Assembly: GCA_009829735.1 (NCBI GenBank)
Contig: CM020619.1
Coordinates: 7,058,375 to 7,122,374 of the forward strand
Source: Pyropia yezoensis
Lineage: Eukaryota > Rhodophyta > Bangiophyceae > Bangiales > Bangiaceae
Length of the DNA stretch: 64,000 nucleotides
Reading direction: 5' to 3'
Part shown: in pieces, positions 51,987-60,864 of the stretch
Position numbering within the stretch: position 1 is the first letter of the stretch
How the letters are laid out: each line of letters opens with the position of its first letter
Translations under genes and position numbers: made by a program
The notes under the pieces: model-generated
The model's database searches: none
What the model saw: only the letters and a program-made list of their open reading frames with translations
Told to the model about the DNA's origin: nothing

Positions 51987-54900
51987 TTACAGTAGGCGTC
52001 GTCGCCTCATGTACGGCATGAGGAGTTCGCGGGGTATATTTGCCGCCTGTTCCCAGGTGGGTGAGTCGTATCCGACCCACATAACCTTGACGTACCAGGG
52101 TCCTGGTAGGTCCGGGTCGGTGTGTCCGACCACGCTCTCTACTTGGTATGGAATCCCATCCGGTCCCACCGAGTCATCTGACCGGTGGGTTGTAAGAGCT
52201 TCATGTAGCAACCCAGCCGGTACCGGCTGAGGCTGTTCCGGCATCGGAGCAGGTGTGACGTCATTCATGCTGATGCGTTGAATCTCCGTATCGGAGTGTA
52301 AGATAACAGAGTGGTCATCTCTGTGGAGGATCTGGTACGGTCCCTTGACCGGTTGCATAAGCTTGTTCCCTCGGAACTTCTGGTGTCTGATATAGACCCA
52401 GTCACCTGTTACCAGGGTTGCGTTGCGCACCCGTAGTCGGGCGTCGAAGTTCTTCTTATACCGAAGTTGTGTTCTGTCAAGGGCACCCTTGAGCTTAGGA
52501 ATCATCCACGATAGCTTGGCCAACCAAGCTAGGTGGATGCGTTCGGCGGGTCGGCCCTTCGGTGTATCATACCGAGTGCACCTGCCGGGTGGCAGCATCA
52601 AGTTACCGACGCCTAGTGGCATGACCCACTCCAGCGGAGCAATGTTTGTGCTCCGATGTGGCCTGGCATTGTATGCCAGGGTGAGTACGGACAGAAGCCT
52701 GTCCCAAGTGTTCGTGTGCTCGGCCACGTAGCACTGTAGCATCTTTACGATGGTGCGGTTGAACCGTTCCACCTGCCCGTTGGACTGCGGGTGGTAGTCG
52801 GATGTCCGACGTGGTTCGATACCGAACATGCCCAGGACCTTAGTACAGAATGCCGACGTAAGGTTTGCTCCGTTATCGGAGAGGAGTTGCTTCATGACTC
52901 CGTATGCACTGATCCAGTGGTCAACCACTGCGTTCATGATCGTGTATGCCGTATCATTCGGGATGGCTGCCGCTCTTGACAGCTTAGTGAAGCGGTCAGA
53001 CATGACCAGGATGTACCTGTTCCCTTCTTCCGTTATCGGAAGTGGCCCGAGTATGTCGATAGCGACTTGCTCGTTGGGCCCATCAGGTGGGAATAGCTTC
53101 ATGGCAGACGCCCGCCTATGTAGACTAATGCGGTTACGTGCACAGGGGTGGCATCCCCTTACGTGGTCGACCACGTCGACGGCCATTGCTGGCCAGTAGA
53201 AGAACCTTCGCATTGCTGCGAACATACGTGAACCCCCCGGGTGTCCGGCTGTAGGGTTCTCATGTTCTCGTTTCATGACGGCTTGCCGTAAGGACACGGG
53301 AACCACGACTTGATGTCGTCCATCGGCGGGTGCCCGCCGGTATATGAGTCCGTCTTCGTTCTCGGAGAAGATGCCGGCCGTACCGGCCAGGAGGTTAGCA
53401 CGATGACGTCTACAGTCACCGTCGTTGGCCTGTGCCTCGCGGAAGTCCGCGAGGGTCAATGGGCACGCAAGGTGTGCCATGGTATGGCCAGCCATACCCT
53501 GGGTAGCATTACCCACCATGCACACCGGTACTACCGGGATGTCCTCGTCCACCGGGCGGGTATCCCCGCTCGGGGTGTCGAGTCGAGACAACGCGTCTCC
53601 GAGGTGGTGGGTTGACCCAGCCTTATACACCGTGCGGTAGTCGTGCTCGGCCATCTTCAGCCTCCATCGGGCTAGCCTCCCATGGCTATCGGAATCCTTG
53701 TCACCAAGGTTGAGGAGCCATCGTAGGGGTTCGTGGTCGGACCTCACGATGAACCTGGAGCCCTCCAGGTATGGACGGAGCAGTTGCACTGCCCATATAA
53801 CTCCGAGGCATTCACGCTCGGTGGCACTATAGTTCCGCTCAGCCGGGTTGAGTGTCCGGCTGAAGTACCCTACCGGACGTAGGTCCGGGATAACGTTGTC
53901 GGTACCTATCAACGTCTCTCCCTGTAACAGGGTGCATCCCACTTGTGTATCACACGCATCGACATCGATGACGAAGGTACCCCGTCTATGCGGTAACGCA
54001 AGGACGGGTGGGGCTAGTAGGGCTCGCTTCAGCGACTCGAATGCCTCCTCTTCGCTAGGCGAAGGGGGTTGGAGTACCTTGGGTAAGGTACTGCTCGTAA
54101 GAACCGTTAACGGTTTAGCTATCCGAGCGAAGTCCTTGACGAACCGTCGGTATACATTGCACATTCCCAGGAAGCTCTTGAGCTGCGTCTGGGTGTTAGG
54201 GAACCGGGCATCCCGGAGTGCCCGGGTATTGGCTTCGAGTACCCCTAGTTTACCAGGGGTTATCTGGTGGCCCAGATACTCGACCGTCTGTTGGAAGAAG
54301 GCGCACTTCTTCAGACGCAGGGTTACCCCGGCGTTCCTCAAGAGGGTGAGTACCTCGTCAACATGTTGTACATGGTCATCCATGTTACGCGAGAAGACGA
54401 TGACGTCATCGAGGTACACTAGGCAGTTACGCCACTTCACCCCCGACAGTATGATGTCGATAGCCCGCTGGAATGTAGCGGGGGCGTTGGACAATCCGAA
54501 GGGCATCCTTAGGAACTCGTACACTCCACTGTGACAGACGAATGCCGTCTTGGGGATATCCTCGTCCGCCACCGGGATCTGCCAGTATCCGGCATTGCAG
54601 TCGATGGTGGTAAACACCGTAGCCTCCCCCAGGGAGTCGATGCATTCATCCATCCTTGGTAAAGGGTATGAGTCCTTCTTGGTAACCAAGTTGAGGCGTC
54701 GATAATCGATGCAAAACCGAGGGGTTTGATCCTTCTTCGGCACAATAACGACTGGGGCACCCCATTCCGACATCGAAGGTCGGATCACCTTAGCTTCACT
54801 CATCCTCTTCACTTCTCCATCAACGATCTCTCGTTGCATAGGTCCCGCTCGGTGCGGTTGTGAGCGGGCGGGTCGTGCGCCTGGTACCAGGTCTATACGA

Positions 54901-55718
54901 TGTTGGGTTGCCCCAATGGTCCCCAAGGCCCCGCCTGTCCACATAACGTCATGCTTTCTTAGCATCCGTCGTACCCCTTCGGCTACCGAAGGGGGAAGGT
55001 GGTCGAGGTCAGCCTCGGCCAGTGCCTTCAAGGCCTCTTGGTCCTTTGGCGGCAGGTCCGCCGGAGCCGCCGATGGGTTAGGCTTCCCGTCATCGGGTTG
55101 CTGTCGCTCGGTGGTCTCGGCGACCGCCAGTACTTCAAGTGGTTCCACTTGACCTTCCTTATCAGGGGTAAGGATAGCTCCTTCGTAGAGTTCGGCAATC
55201 CCGAGGATAGTTCCCTTCGGGAGGGTGACTGCCTTACGGCGATAGTTCGCCATCACTAGGAGGGACGACCCTCCTGCTGGGAGGTCTATGAGACCGTTGG
55301 CCATGGTCAACCCATGGCGCTTGTACGTCCGTAGGTTGGACTGGACTCTGCAGATGCCTGCGAGGTCGCAGTTAACCGGGAGGACTGTCTCCGACAACGG
55401 CTCAAAGCGAGTTCGCTTGGCCAACCGAAGTGTCTTCGGCTCGACGCTTGCGTACACCTCAGCCACGTTAACGTGGCTTCCTTGTAGCGTCAGGTCCCTG
55501 ACGATAGCCGTGTGTCCTCGCTTCGTCCCGTCGGCTTCTTGAAGCTCGACGGTCCTCCGGCCTGGCCGGATTGCATCAACGTGAACGTTGATGAAGGTGC
55601 ACCCCAGTATGCAGGGCACCGATAGCGTTTCAACATACCCGGAAGTCAACTTCCGTGGTGAGATCCCCGATGGTAACCCGCAGCGACATCGCTGCGGTCG
55701 TACGAATGAGTCGACCAT
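51987..55718 (-). CDS. Family E Pol: RT, RNase H, integrase, chromodomain
   Basis: A single uninterrupted frame of 1243 codons. The protease C-terminal part (VETLSVPCILGCTFINVHVD) leads in. RT at about residues 240-560: VIVPKKDQTPRFCIDYRRLN, FGLSNAPATFQRAID, and YLDD near 445. RNase H: TFVIDVDACDTQVGCTLLQ, YSATERECLGVIWAVQLLR, RSDHEPLRWLL. Integrase zinc region: HENPTAGHPGG and CHPCARNR; catalytic residues in AIDILGPLPITEEG, LLSDNGANLTSAF and HPQSNGQVERFNRT. The extreme C-terminus (YQVESVVGHTDPDLPGPWYV, KVMWVGYDSPTWEQAANI) fits a chromodomain, which steers chromoviruses to marked chromatin. The first methionine lies past the protease active site, so Pol is expected to be made by frame shift from the gag-protease frame ending at 55630. 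Probably functional. Confidence 0.95.
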   Translation of the reverse strand: MVDSFVRPQRCRCGLPSGISPRKLTSGYVETLSVPCILGCTFINVHVDAIRPGRRTVELQEADGTKRGHTAIVRDLTLQGSHVNVAEVYASVEPKTLRLAKRTRFEPLSETVLPVNCDLAGICRVQSNLRTYKRHGLTMANGLIDLPAGGSSLLVMANYRRKAVTLPKGTILGIAELYEGAILTPDKEGQVEPLEVLAVAETTERQQPDDGKPNPSAAPADLPPKDQEALKALAEADLDHLPPSVAEGVRRMLRKHDVMWTGGALGTIGATQHRIDLVPGARPARSQPHRAGPMQREIVDGEVKRMSEAKVIRPSMSEWGAPVVIVPKKDQTPRFCIDYRRLNLVTKKDSYPLPRMDECIDSLGEATVFTTIDCNAGYWQIPVADEDIPKTAFVCHSGVYEFLRMPFGLSNAPATFQRAIDIILSGVKWRNCLVYLDDVIVFSRNMDDHVQHVDEVLTLLRNAGVTLRLKKCAFFQQTVEYLGHQITPGKLGVLEANTRALRDARFPNTQTQLKSFLGMCNVYRRFVKDFARIAKPLTVLTSSTLPKVLQPPSPSEEEAFESLKRALLAPPVLALPHRRGTFVIDVDACDTQVGCTLLQGETLIGTDNVIPDLRPVGYFSRTLNPAERNYSATERECLGVIWAVQLLRPYLEGSRFIVRSDHEPLRWLLNLGDKDSDSHGRLARWRLKMAEHDYRTVYKAGSTHHLGDALSRLDTPSGDTRPVDEDIPVVPVCMVGNATQGMAGHTMAHLACPLTLADFREAQANDGDCRRHRANLLAGTAGIFSENEDGLIYRRAPADGRHQVVVPVSLRQAVMKREHENPTAGHPGGSRMFAAMRRFFYWPAMAVDVVDHVRGCHPCARNRISLHRRASAMKLFPPDGPNEQVAIDILGPLPITEEGNRYILVMSDRFTKLSRAAAIPNDTAYTIMNAVVDHWISAYGVMKQLLSDNGANLTSAFCTKVLGMFGIEPRRTSDYHPQSNGQVERFNRTIVKMLQCYVAEHTNTWDRLLSVLTLAYNARPHRSTNIAPLEWVMPLGVGNLMLPPGRCTRYDTPKGRPAERIHLAWLAKLSWMIPKLKGALDRTQLRYKKNFDARLRVRNATLVTGDWVYIRHQKFRGNKLMQPVKGPYQILHRDDHSVILHSDTEIQRISMNDVTPAPMPEQPQPVPAGLLHEALTTHRSDDSVGPDGIPYQVESVVGHTDPDLPGPWYVKVMWVGYDSPTWEQAANIPRELLMPYMRRRRLL

Positions 55719-55905
55719 TCGCGTCCTTGATGGTGGGTCCCCGAGTCACTCTGACTCGTGGAAGCCACTTGTCCGGGAGGGTATCCTTCCGGATAAGGTT
55801 GGGTCCAGCCCCTGTATCCAGTACAGGGTAGTACGATCGTGTCGACTGGGGGTCAACCCCCAGTGTGGCTGAAACCTTGAAGTTCTCCAAGGTAAAACAA
55901 CACAT
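55630..55905 (-). CDS. Family E protease active-site segment
   Basis: Minus-strand frame with YYPVLDTGAGPNLIRKDTLP (intact DTG), then DANGRLIRTTAAMSLRVTIG and DLTTEVDFRV, ending at a TGA at 55630. Its homologous continuation (YVETLSVPCILG) lies in the pol frame, which is open from 55718; alignment with elements 1 and D puts the junction at about 55634-55642, next to a CCGGG. One base must be skipped (+1) to continue. This is either a programmed shift or a single-base error. Confidence 0.78.
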   Translation of the reverse strand: MCCFTLENFKVSATLGVDPQSTRSYYPVLDTGAGPNLIRKDTLPDKWLPRVRVTRGPTIKDANGRLIRTTAAMSLRVTIGDLTTEVDFRVC

Positions 55906-57018
55906 GTCCTACACCGATATCCGGTGTAACTCGGGCATCCTGAACAGGGCCCTTGTCTGGTTCAACGTGGACGGGGCTTCCCGTCCTCTCCTCCCAACCT
56001 TGGAGGTTGGTCATCAATCCCCTGACGCCGTGTCGTCGGGGCCGGAAGGTGTACCCGGGGGTTGATGCGGCGTCGGCTCAACCGCGCTCTCCGTGGGGCT
56101 TTCCCCGCGGTACTCCGGGGTGGCTTGCTTGGGTAACCCCAGCGCCCCCCGGTCATCCTTCCTCTTACTCGTTTCCCGCCCTTGGTAGGGTGCTGTCCGC
56201 CGGGACATCCGGCTGAGGAGGTGCCCCCTCGACGGCCAGTACTTCCACCTGGAGCTGGCTGCCTACCCGGTGCGGGTCCGGGTGCTCGGGCGGGATACCC
56301 CCCGGTGGATGCCTTGCGTTGCGCCGCTGCCCGCCGAGACTCCTCGGGGATGAGTGGGCAGGAAGACACCCAGTGCTGGGGATCCCCACACAACATCACC
56401 CGGACGTGCCGGTCCCCCTTGAGTTCGCATCGGGGTAGCCCCGTAGCTACGGTTGCTCCCTCGGGCGCCCGAGTGCCTGCTCCCTGGTAGGCCTTGGGTC
56501 CTTGGGTCAACCGGAACATGGACTCCCCCAACCGGTTGGGTCGGCCCGCAATCTGCGGAGGTGCCTCCGTGCGCACCGCCCATGTTGGCAAGGGTTGGTG
56601 AGGGTTACGTCACCGGGGAGTACCCCGTAGTCCGCACATACGGGACGCGCCGTCCCGTTCCTTCGTTGACCTGGAACTGGGTTCCAGCCGGGGCGATGTA
56701 CGCTACCGTACCATGTTCATCAATCACCGGCGTCGCGGTAGCAACAGGTGGCCCTGTTGGTCGACTAGAGGGTCATCCTCACCAATAGGGGTATGTTCGG
56801 TCGCCACCAGTACTGGTGCGGCCTTACGTTCCACCTTCTCTTGCCTCGGTACCGGGGTAAGACTGGGCTTGCCTCCCTCACCCTTGGGCTTCGGGCCAAG
56901 GCACACTCCGGGTGTAGAACCCGGTAGGCGTCCCCTAGGGACTTGCACATATGCATCAGTCGACTGAAGTTCGTCCGTGCCGTGTTGGCGCCCCGTGCGG
57001 ATATCCGCACGTAGTTGG
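55906..57018 (-). pseudogene. Family E gag, copy 1 (right part in gap, frames broken)
   Basis: Reading leftward from the gap: NYVRISARGANTARTNFSRL and MHMCKSLGDAYRV, shared with the gag fragment at 6.6-7.1 kb. Then a low-complexity segment, HGTVAYIAPAGTQFQVNEGT, QIAGRPNRLGESMFRL, and a knuckle-like CGDPQHWVSSCP (the C-x4-H-x4-C half is present and the first cysteine of the usual four ligands is missing). Frame changes occur near 56735 and 56600. Because they fall within 1 kb of the assembly gap, consensus errors at the contig end are as likely as genuine decay. Confidence 0.65.
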
Positions 57019-57518
57019 NNNNNNNNNNNNNNNNNNNNNNNNNNNNNNNNNNNNNNNNNNNNNNNNNNNNNNNNNNNNNNNNNNNNNNNNNNNNNNNNNN
57101 NNNNNNNNNNNNNNNNNNNNNNNNNNNNNNNNNNNNNNNNNNNNNNNNNNNNNNNNNNNNNNNNNNNNNNNNNNNNNNNNNNNNNNNNNNNNNNNNNNNN
57201 NNNNNNNNNNNNNNNNNNNNNNNNNNNNNNNNNNNNNNNNNNNNNNNNNNNNNNNNNNNNNNNNNNNNNNNNNNNNNNNNNNNNNNNNNNNNNNNNNNNN
57301 NNNNNNNNNNNNNNNNNNNNNNNNNNNNNNNNNNNNNNNNNNNNNNNNNNNNNNNNNNNNNNNNNNNNNNNNNNNNNNNNNNNNNNNNNNNNNNNNNNNN
57401 NNNNNNNNNNNNNNNNNNNNNNNNNNNNNNNNNNNNNNNNNNNNNNNNNNNNNNNNNNNNNNNNNNNNNNNNNNNNNNNNNNNNNNNNNNNNNNNNNNNN
57501 NNNNNNNNNNNNNNNNNN
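57019..57518. other. Assembly gap (500 N)
   Basis: Exactly 500 unknown bases, a conventional placeholder length. The left flank is family E gag and the right flank is sequence just inside the 3' LTR of the same family, equivalent to 48635. Confidence 0.98.
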
Positions 57519-57938
57519 GTGGTACACACACGATCCGTTTTCCGGACCGTTAATTTCCCGATGCGGGTTTTTGTTCACGACCCCCCTTTCGAGGGGTGGT
57601 GCAAGCGGATCCGCCACCAGGTGCCTGGTGGTAGGGGGTCCCTCTCGTGTGGACGATTGAGTGGGGGGCGAGGGCTGCCGCGTTGCGTGGGGGCGGTTGG
57701 GGGTGACCCCCTTGCTTACCCCATGTGTGGGGGTGGCCCGTCCGCCCAGGTGCCTGGGTGGGGCGCGTTCGTATCCCCGTGCGGCGTGGGTCGACCCGCG
57801 TGTTTGTGGCGCTGCTCGTGGCCGTTTGTGGTCATAAGCGCGGGTGCCTGCGCTTCCCTGGCTCGTCCCGGTTATCCCACCGTACCGGGTCGTAGCCGTC
57901 GACGGCTTGTTGGGCGCGGGGACTCTGCACCCGTTATC

Positions 57939-60386
57939 ATGTCCTATTCCCAGGTGCTTGGAGAGGAGGAAGACCTCCTGATCGGGGAGGAGATGGAGGA
58001 CGACGCGCCTGTCGGTCCCGACGCCGCGCGTTACGGGGTGAGCTCGTCTGACGACGACGGGCCTGCGGTGTCCGTCCGTCTGTCGGCCGGGAGGACTGTC
58101 GTCCGTGTGCAGCGGCACGACGGTGCCGTCGGCCGGCGGTCAACCCGGCGGTCAACCGCGCGTGGCGGCTTCTACCCCCTCTCTGCCGGCTGCCGGATGG
58201 AGCCTGGTGCCGGTGCCGGCTCACCGCAGCTACCTCAAGATGGTCCGCCCTGCGGCGGAGGTGGCGACCCGCAGCCGACTCCGGCTGGTCAAGGTGGTCC
58301 GGGTGTCCGGGCGGTGATCCTCGAGGCGGTCCCGACGTTGACGCGGGTGGTGGTGGCGGTGCGACACCCGGTGCGGCGGGTCAAGACGGTGCGGGGTGTC
58401 CGCACGGCCGGGGCTCCGGCTCCGGAGGCTGTCCAAGTGCCTTCCCCTTCCGAGGCGGGGGCTACGCCGACGGGTGGTGCCGGCGCCGGTACCATACCTG
58501 CGGTGCCGCGGGTGTCGAGCGGTCCAAGACGCTCCCTTCTCCCATGGCGGTTGACACCGGGAGTTACTCCGGGCGGGCGCCCCGCCCTTCTTCTTCCTCC
58601 TCGGCCTCGTCCATCTCGGACGTCGGCCCTCTGCCGGTGGTGCGTCCCCCGGCGCCCCCGCTTCTTCCTGTCCTGCCCGGGTTGCCCCGTTGGGGTGGCG
58701 GCGTCGCCGTGGCGGCGGGTCAACCCGCCATGTCGGTGTCCGACTTGGTGGCTCGGGTTCGAGGCATCACGGTGCAAGAGTCGATGGAGTCCGATGGGCG
58801 TATGCGGGTGGACTTCCACCTGGTGCATCCCGTGGAGAGTCCTCCCGCCGCGTTAAGGTGGACCCGAGCTGGGAGCGGGAGTTGGTGCGGCTGGTCAACC
58901 AGCCGAACGCGGTCCGGGTGGAACACCATTGGATCCTGAGTCAGCCGGACGACCGGCATGCGCAGCTCTGGCGCACCCGGGTGGGACGGGGTGAGGTCTA
59001 CCTCGACCCCAACTTCGGGGTCTGCGACCTGATTGCCCCGCGTTGCCGCGGGAGATTGACTACCCGGCTAGTGCTCGGGGGATTGCGGCGGCGGCGGAGC
59101 CGGTTGCGTTTGGGGAGACGGTGGGCAGTACCGGTCGGTATCCCGACTTTGACTACTACCCGGGGGTACCCCCGTATCTGTCGTTGACGGCTCCCTACCC
59201 GCCCATGGCGGGGTTGAAGTCGGCGTCGAGTTGGCGACGTAACCATGGTGTCATGGCGGATGCGTTCCGCACGGATATAACGTGTGCGTTGCAGACCGGC
59301 AACGGTCGTGCTCCGGTATACACTCCCGTGCGCCCGCCGCTATGGCAGGAGAAGTGGGAACCCGCCCCTGCTTTCCGGTTTGACACCGGCTCCTGTCTTC
59401 GCTACTTCGGGAGTGTGTTGGCCTCGCGACCGGTCCACCCGTTGCAGGGTACCTTCACCCTTGAGGTTACTCTCGGGCAGGCTTCATCCTTCTTGCTGTC
59501 CGTCCGTAGGCAGGGTCGTCTGTTTCATCTTCCGACGGGTGTCCGTCGGCACATCGCGCAGTTGGGCGTGGATCTGATAGCCGCCAAGACCGGGTTGGCC
59601 CGGGAGTTCGAAGCCCTGCTGGCTGTTCACGATGCCGTGAACTGGGCTGGGGTGTTGGCCCTTCCCCCGTACCGGGACCCGCAGGCTGGGGCTTCCCCCT
59701 TGCCTCGTTACTCGTTGCGTGTCCGGCGTACTCAGCCGGGTGAGCCCAGTTGCCATGGGTGGGCATCCACCGAGGCTGTTGCTGACCTGGGTATTCCCAT
59801 GGTTATCCATGACCCTCTTCAGGTCCTTGCTCCGTGGTTCGGTAACCCGATGCCGGCGGCGGTTGGCCGTCGTCCCCGAGAGTGGGGCTCTGTGGGTGGG
59901 GAGCGTGAGGTGTCCCGTCGTCGGGCGGAGTACCGCCGTGGTTACGGTGGAGCCCCTTCGGTAGGGTCCTACCGGGCCTCGTATCAGGTGCCACCGGCTC
60001 CGGTGGTAGCCGTGTCGGCTCCTGTGGCTCCTCTGGCTGCGCCAGTGTCACCTCCCGCCCCTGTCCTACATGACGGGGGTCCCCGTCTCTGGTATGAGGG
60101 CGTTGACGCCCTTGTTACCCGCGCAATGCGTGGGGGTCTCTCTGTTAGCTGGGGGGATATCCCCCCAGGTGCTGCGCTGGTTGGGTCAGCGCGTTGCTTC
60201 GGTGGCGTGCTGGACCGCCTCCAGAAAGCTCTGGAGGACGTGGAGGCTGGCCGCAGCACCCTCGTCCAGCTATGCACCGAGGTAACTGGGGTGGTCGACC
60301 GTCGTGACGTTGCCGACCGGTGGAGCACGGAGGTCTACGCGCTTACGCGTGAGTGGCCTCCCTCGGGCAGTGGGTCTACCCACTGA
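57939..60386 (+). CDS. Antisense ORF of family E, copy 2 (frame-disrupted N-terminal half)
   Basis: It starts MSYSQVLGEEEDLLIGEEME at 57939 (one substitution from copy 1) and ends at the same stop as copy 1. From about 59043 the remaining 447 codons are identical to copy 1. Before that, single-base indels at about 58088, 58193, 58318, 58400, 58530 and elsewhere, almost all in runs of C or G, throw the reading frame. If these are consensus errors the protein is the same as in copy 1; if real, this copy makes only fragments. No function is recognised. Confidence 0.6.
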
Positions 60387-60695
60387 GGAGTGCTATTGTT
60401 TGTGCGGGAGAGGGCCCCGGCAACCCTTATGGTAGCCGGGTAGTAGTGAGTATAAACTCATCCCCTTTGGGGGCATTGCTTGCCTCTGTTTGCTGCCCTG
60501 GGGAGTACCCCTTCTGGCTCAGTGGTGCCTTGCCTCCCGTCCAACTTCTTCCGGTAGGTTCATGCTTGGGGAGGTCATCCTCCCTCACTTGGTGTCTTGG
60601 CTTGGGGAGGTCGTCCTCCCGTGTAAGCTCCCTAGTTACTTCGATATTATCGGAGTTAGCCTTTACCTTTAAGTTAACTTATTAAGGTTCAGGTT

Positions 60696-60793
60696 TTACT
60701 TAGTTACCTAAGCTTAGCTCTACTTAGTTACCTAAGCTTGGTTCGACTTAGAAACCTAAGTCTGATTTGACTTAGAAACCTAAGTCTGCCGTA
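60696..60793. repeat. Hairpin repeat array, copy 2
   Basis: Same four ACTTAG...CTAAG units as at 51818-51915, with no difference seen. Confidence 0.85.
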
Positions 60794-60864
60794 ACCACGT
60801 CACACCCTACTTAGTAGGTATAAGCCTCACCCCCCAACAGCCGAAGTCGGTGTCGGTTGGGTTG

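Larger units (their letters stand above)
48113..57018 (-). mobile_element. Family E Ty3/gypsy chromovirus, copy 1, with an antisense ORF
   Basis: Minus-strand order from right to left: gag (partial, into the N gap), protease, RT, RNase H, integrase, chromodomain-like end, hairpin repeats, an 815-codon ORF on the opposite strand, polypurine tract, 3' LTR. No LTR lies between the ORF and pol, and the same ORF-pol arrangement recurs in copy 2. The family is tied to the 5' LTR-gag fragment at 6.4-8.6 kb by gag similarity. Pol is an unbroken 1243-codon frame, so the insertion looks young. It sits at the broken end of element D. Confidence 0.82.

Noticed and set aside
57015-58856. 613-codon frame spanning the N gap
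   Set aside because: It exists only because N bases contain no stops; the real start of the antisense ORF is at 57939.
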